The translations under genes and the position numbers were made by a program. 64,000 nt of DNA from Betaproteobacteria bacterium (GTDB lineage Bacteria; Pseudomonadota; Gammaproteobacteria; Burkholderiales; Usitatibacteraceae), in the NCBI GenBank assembly GCA_016711875.1, contig JADJSD010000003.1, positions 1,054,001 to 1,118,000 of the forward strand. Direction: 5' to 3'. Shown here in pieces: positions 63,570-64,000 of the stretch (position 1 is the stretch's first letter; the number at the start of each line of letters is the position of its first letter). Below the pieces are notes generated by a model that searched no databases, was not told where the DNA came from, and saw nothing but the letters and a program-made list of their open reading frames with translations.

Positions 63570-64000
63570 GCCTTCTCGCCCAGTGGCGGGGTCGGTCCCC
63601 GCGCGAACGACTCGTCATCGGCGCCGTCGGCCTCGTCGTGCTCGCCGCGATCGCCTGGGCCTTCCTCTGGCTGCCGATGGATCGCCACCGCGCGCGGCTC
63701 GAGACCGAGTTGCCCGCGCTTCGCGCCTCCGTGGTACAGATGCGCGCGCAGGCCGCGGAGGTGAAGCGCCTCAAGGCGACGACGCCGCGCACGCAGGCCG
63801 CCAATCCCGCCCCGCTCGCCTCGCTCCTGTCCGCCGGCACGCTCGCGCAAGGCCTGCCCGGCGCGCGCCTGGCCCCCGTGGATGGCAAGCGCGTGCGACT
63901 CGCCGTCGACGACGCCTCCTGGCCGCGACTGGTCGAATGGGTATCGGCTGCGCAGTCGCTGCACGGGCTCACCGCGGAAGCCGCCACTGTAGAGGCCCTG
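63566..64000 (+). CDS. gspM: Type II secretion system protein M, cut by the window end
   Basis: The first 145 codons are present with no stop. A short cytoplasmic N-terminus (MSLLAQWRGRSPRERLVIGA), one membrane helix (about 16-38) and a periplasmic coiled-coil (RLETELPALRASVVQMRAQA) match GspM, the partner of GspL. The ATG overlaps the gspL stop. GspN may follow beyond the window. Confidence 0.92.
   Translation, partial: MSLLAQWRGRSPRERLVIGAVGLVVLAAIAWAFLWLPMDRHRARLETELPALRASVVQMRAQAAEVKRLKATTPRTQAANPAPLASLLSAGTLAQGLPGARLAPVDGKRVRLAVDDASWPRLVEWVSAAQSLHGLTAEAATVEAL

Overview
The window is GC-rich, tightly packed chromosomal DNA from a Gram-negative bacterium. Two conserved gene blocks point to a betaproteobacterium: hfq-hflX-hflK-hflC-(yjeT)-hisZ-purA and ndk-rlmN-pilW-rodZ-ispG-hisS-yfgM-bamB-der. 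Genes for LPS heptose transfer, the BAM complex, lipoproteins and a type II secretion system show an outer membrane. I see no rRNA, tRNA, CRISPR array, complete insertion sequence or phage. The genus cannot be fixed from the sequence alone.

Layout. 1-16.9 kb (all minus): housekeeping genes from accA and tilS, then ndk through to the first codons of purA, many overlapping by 4 bases or nearly touching. 17.0-18.9 kb (plus): cobalamin adenosyltransferase, ECF sigma factor and anti-sigma factor. 18.9-22.1 kb (minus): a BtuF-like binding protein and two tandem DAHP synthases. These follow a leader with an aromatic-rich peptide and a terminator, i.e. a transcription attenuator. 22.2-32.1 kb: msrB, tldD, a nitrilase-family hydrolase, yhdP (all minus) and glnE (plus). 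32.06-32.78 kb: a gene-free stretch with two related, oppositely oriented compound palindromes of about 200 bp. 32.8-40.7 kb: a membrane adenylate cyclase, ilvE, a zinc-finger protein, an LPS heptosyltransferase and several cell-envelope proteins of unknown role. 40.7-47.0 kb (minus): a molybdenum hydroxylase cluster (iorA, iorB, xdhC, mobA-like) with a few extra genes. 47.1-53.8 kb: accessory genes, including a collagen-like protein, a peptide-type binding protein, a frameshifted octaheme cytochrome-TPR gene, and two abutting gene remnants. 53.8-64 kb (plus): a type II secretion operon, gspC to gspM, cut by the window end.

How the genes work together. AroG copies make the first intermediate for Phe, Tyr and Trp, and the leader peptide places Phe, Tyr and Trp codons exactly where ribosome stalling would choose between antiterminator and terminator. 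IorA/IorB form a molybdenum hydroxylase, with XdhC and the MobA-like protein as probable cofactor-maturation partners. GspC-M build the secretion machine; two palindromic repeats lie between its genes. The most unusual objects are the twin compound palindromes at 32.1-32.7 kb. Their core sequence is conserved while the long flanking arms differ completely between copies, yet each pair of arms remains perfectly self-complementary.
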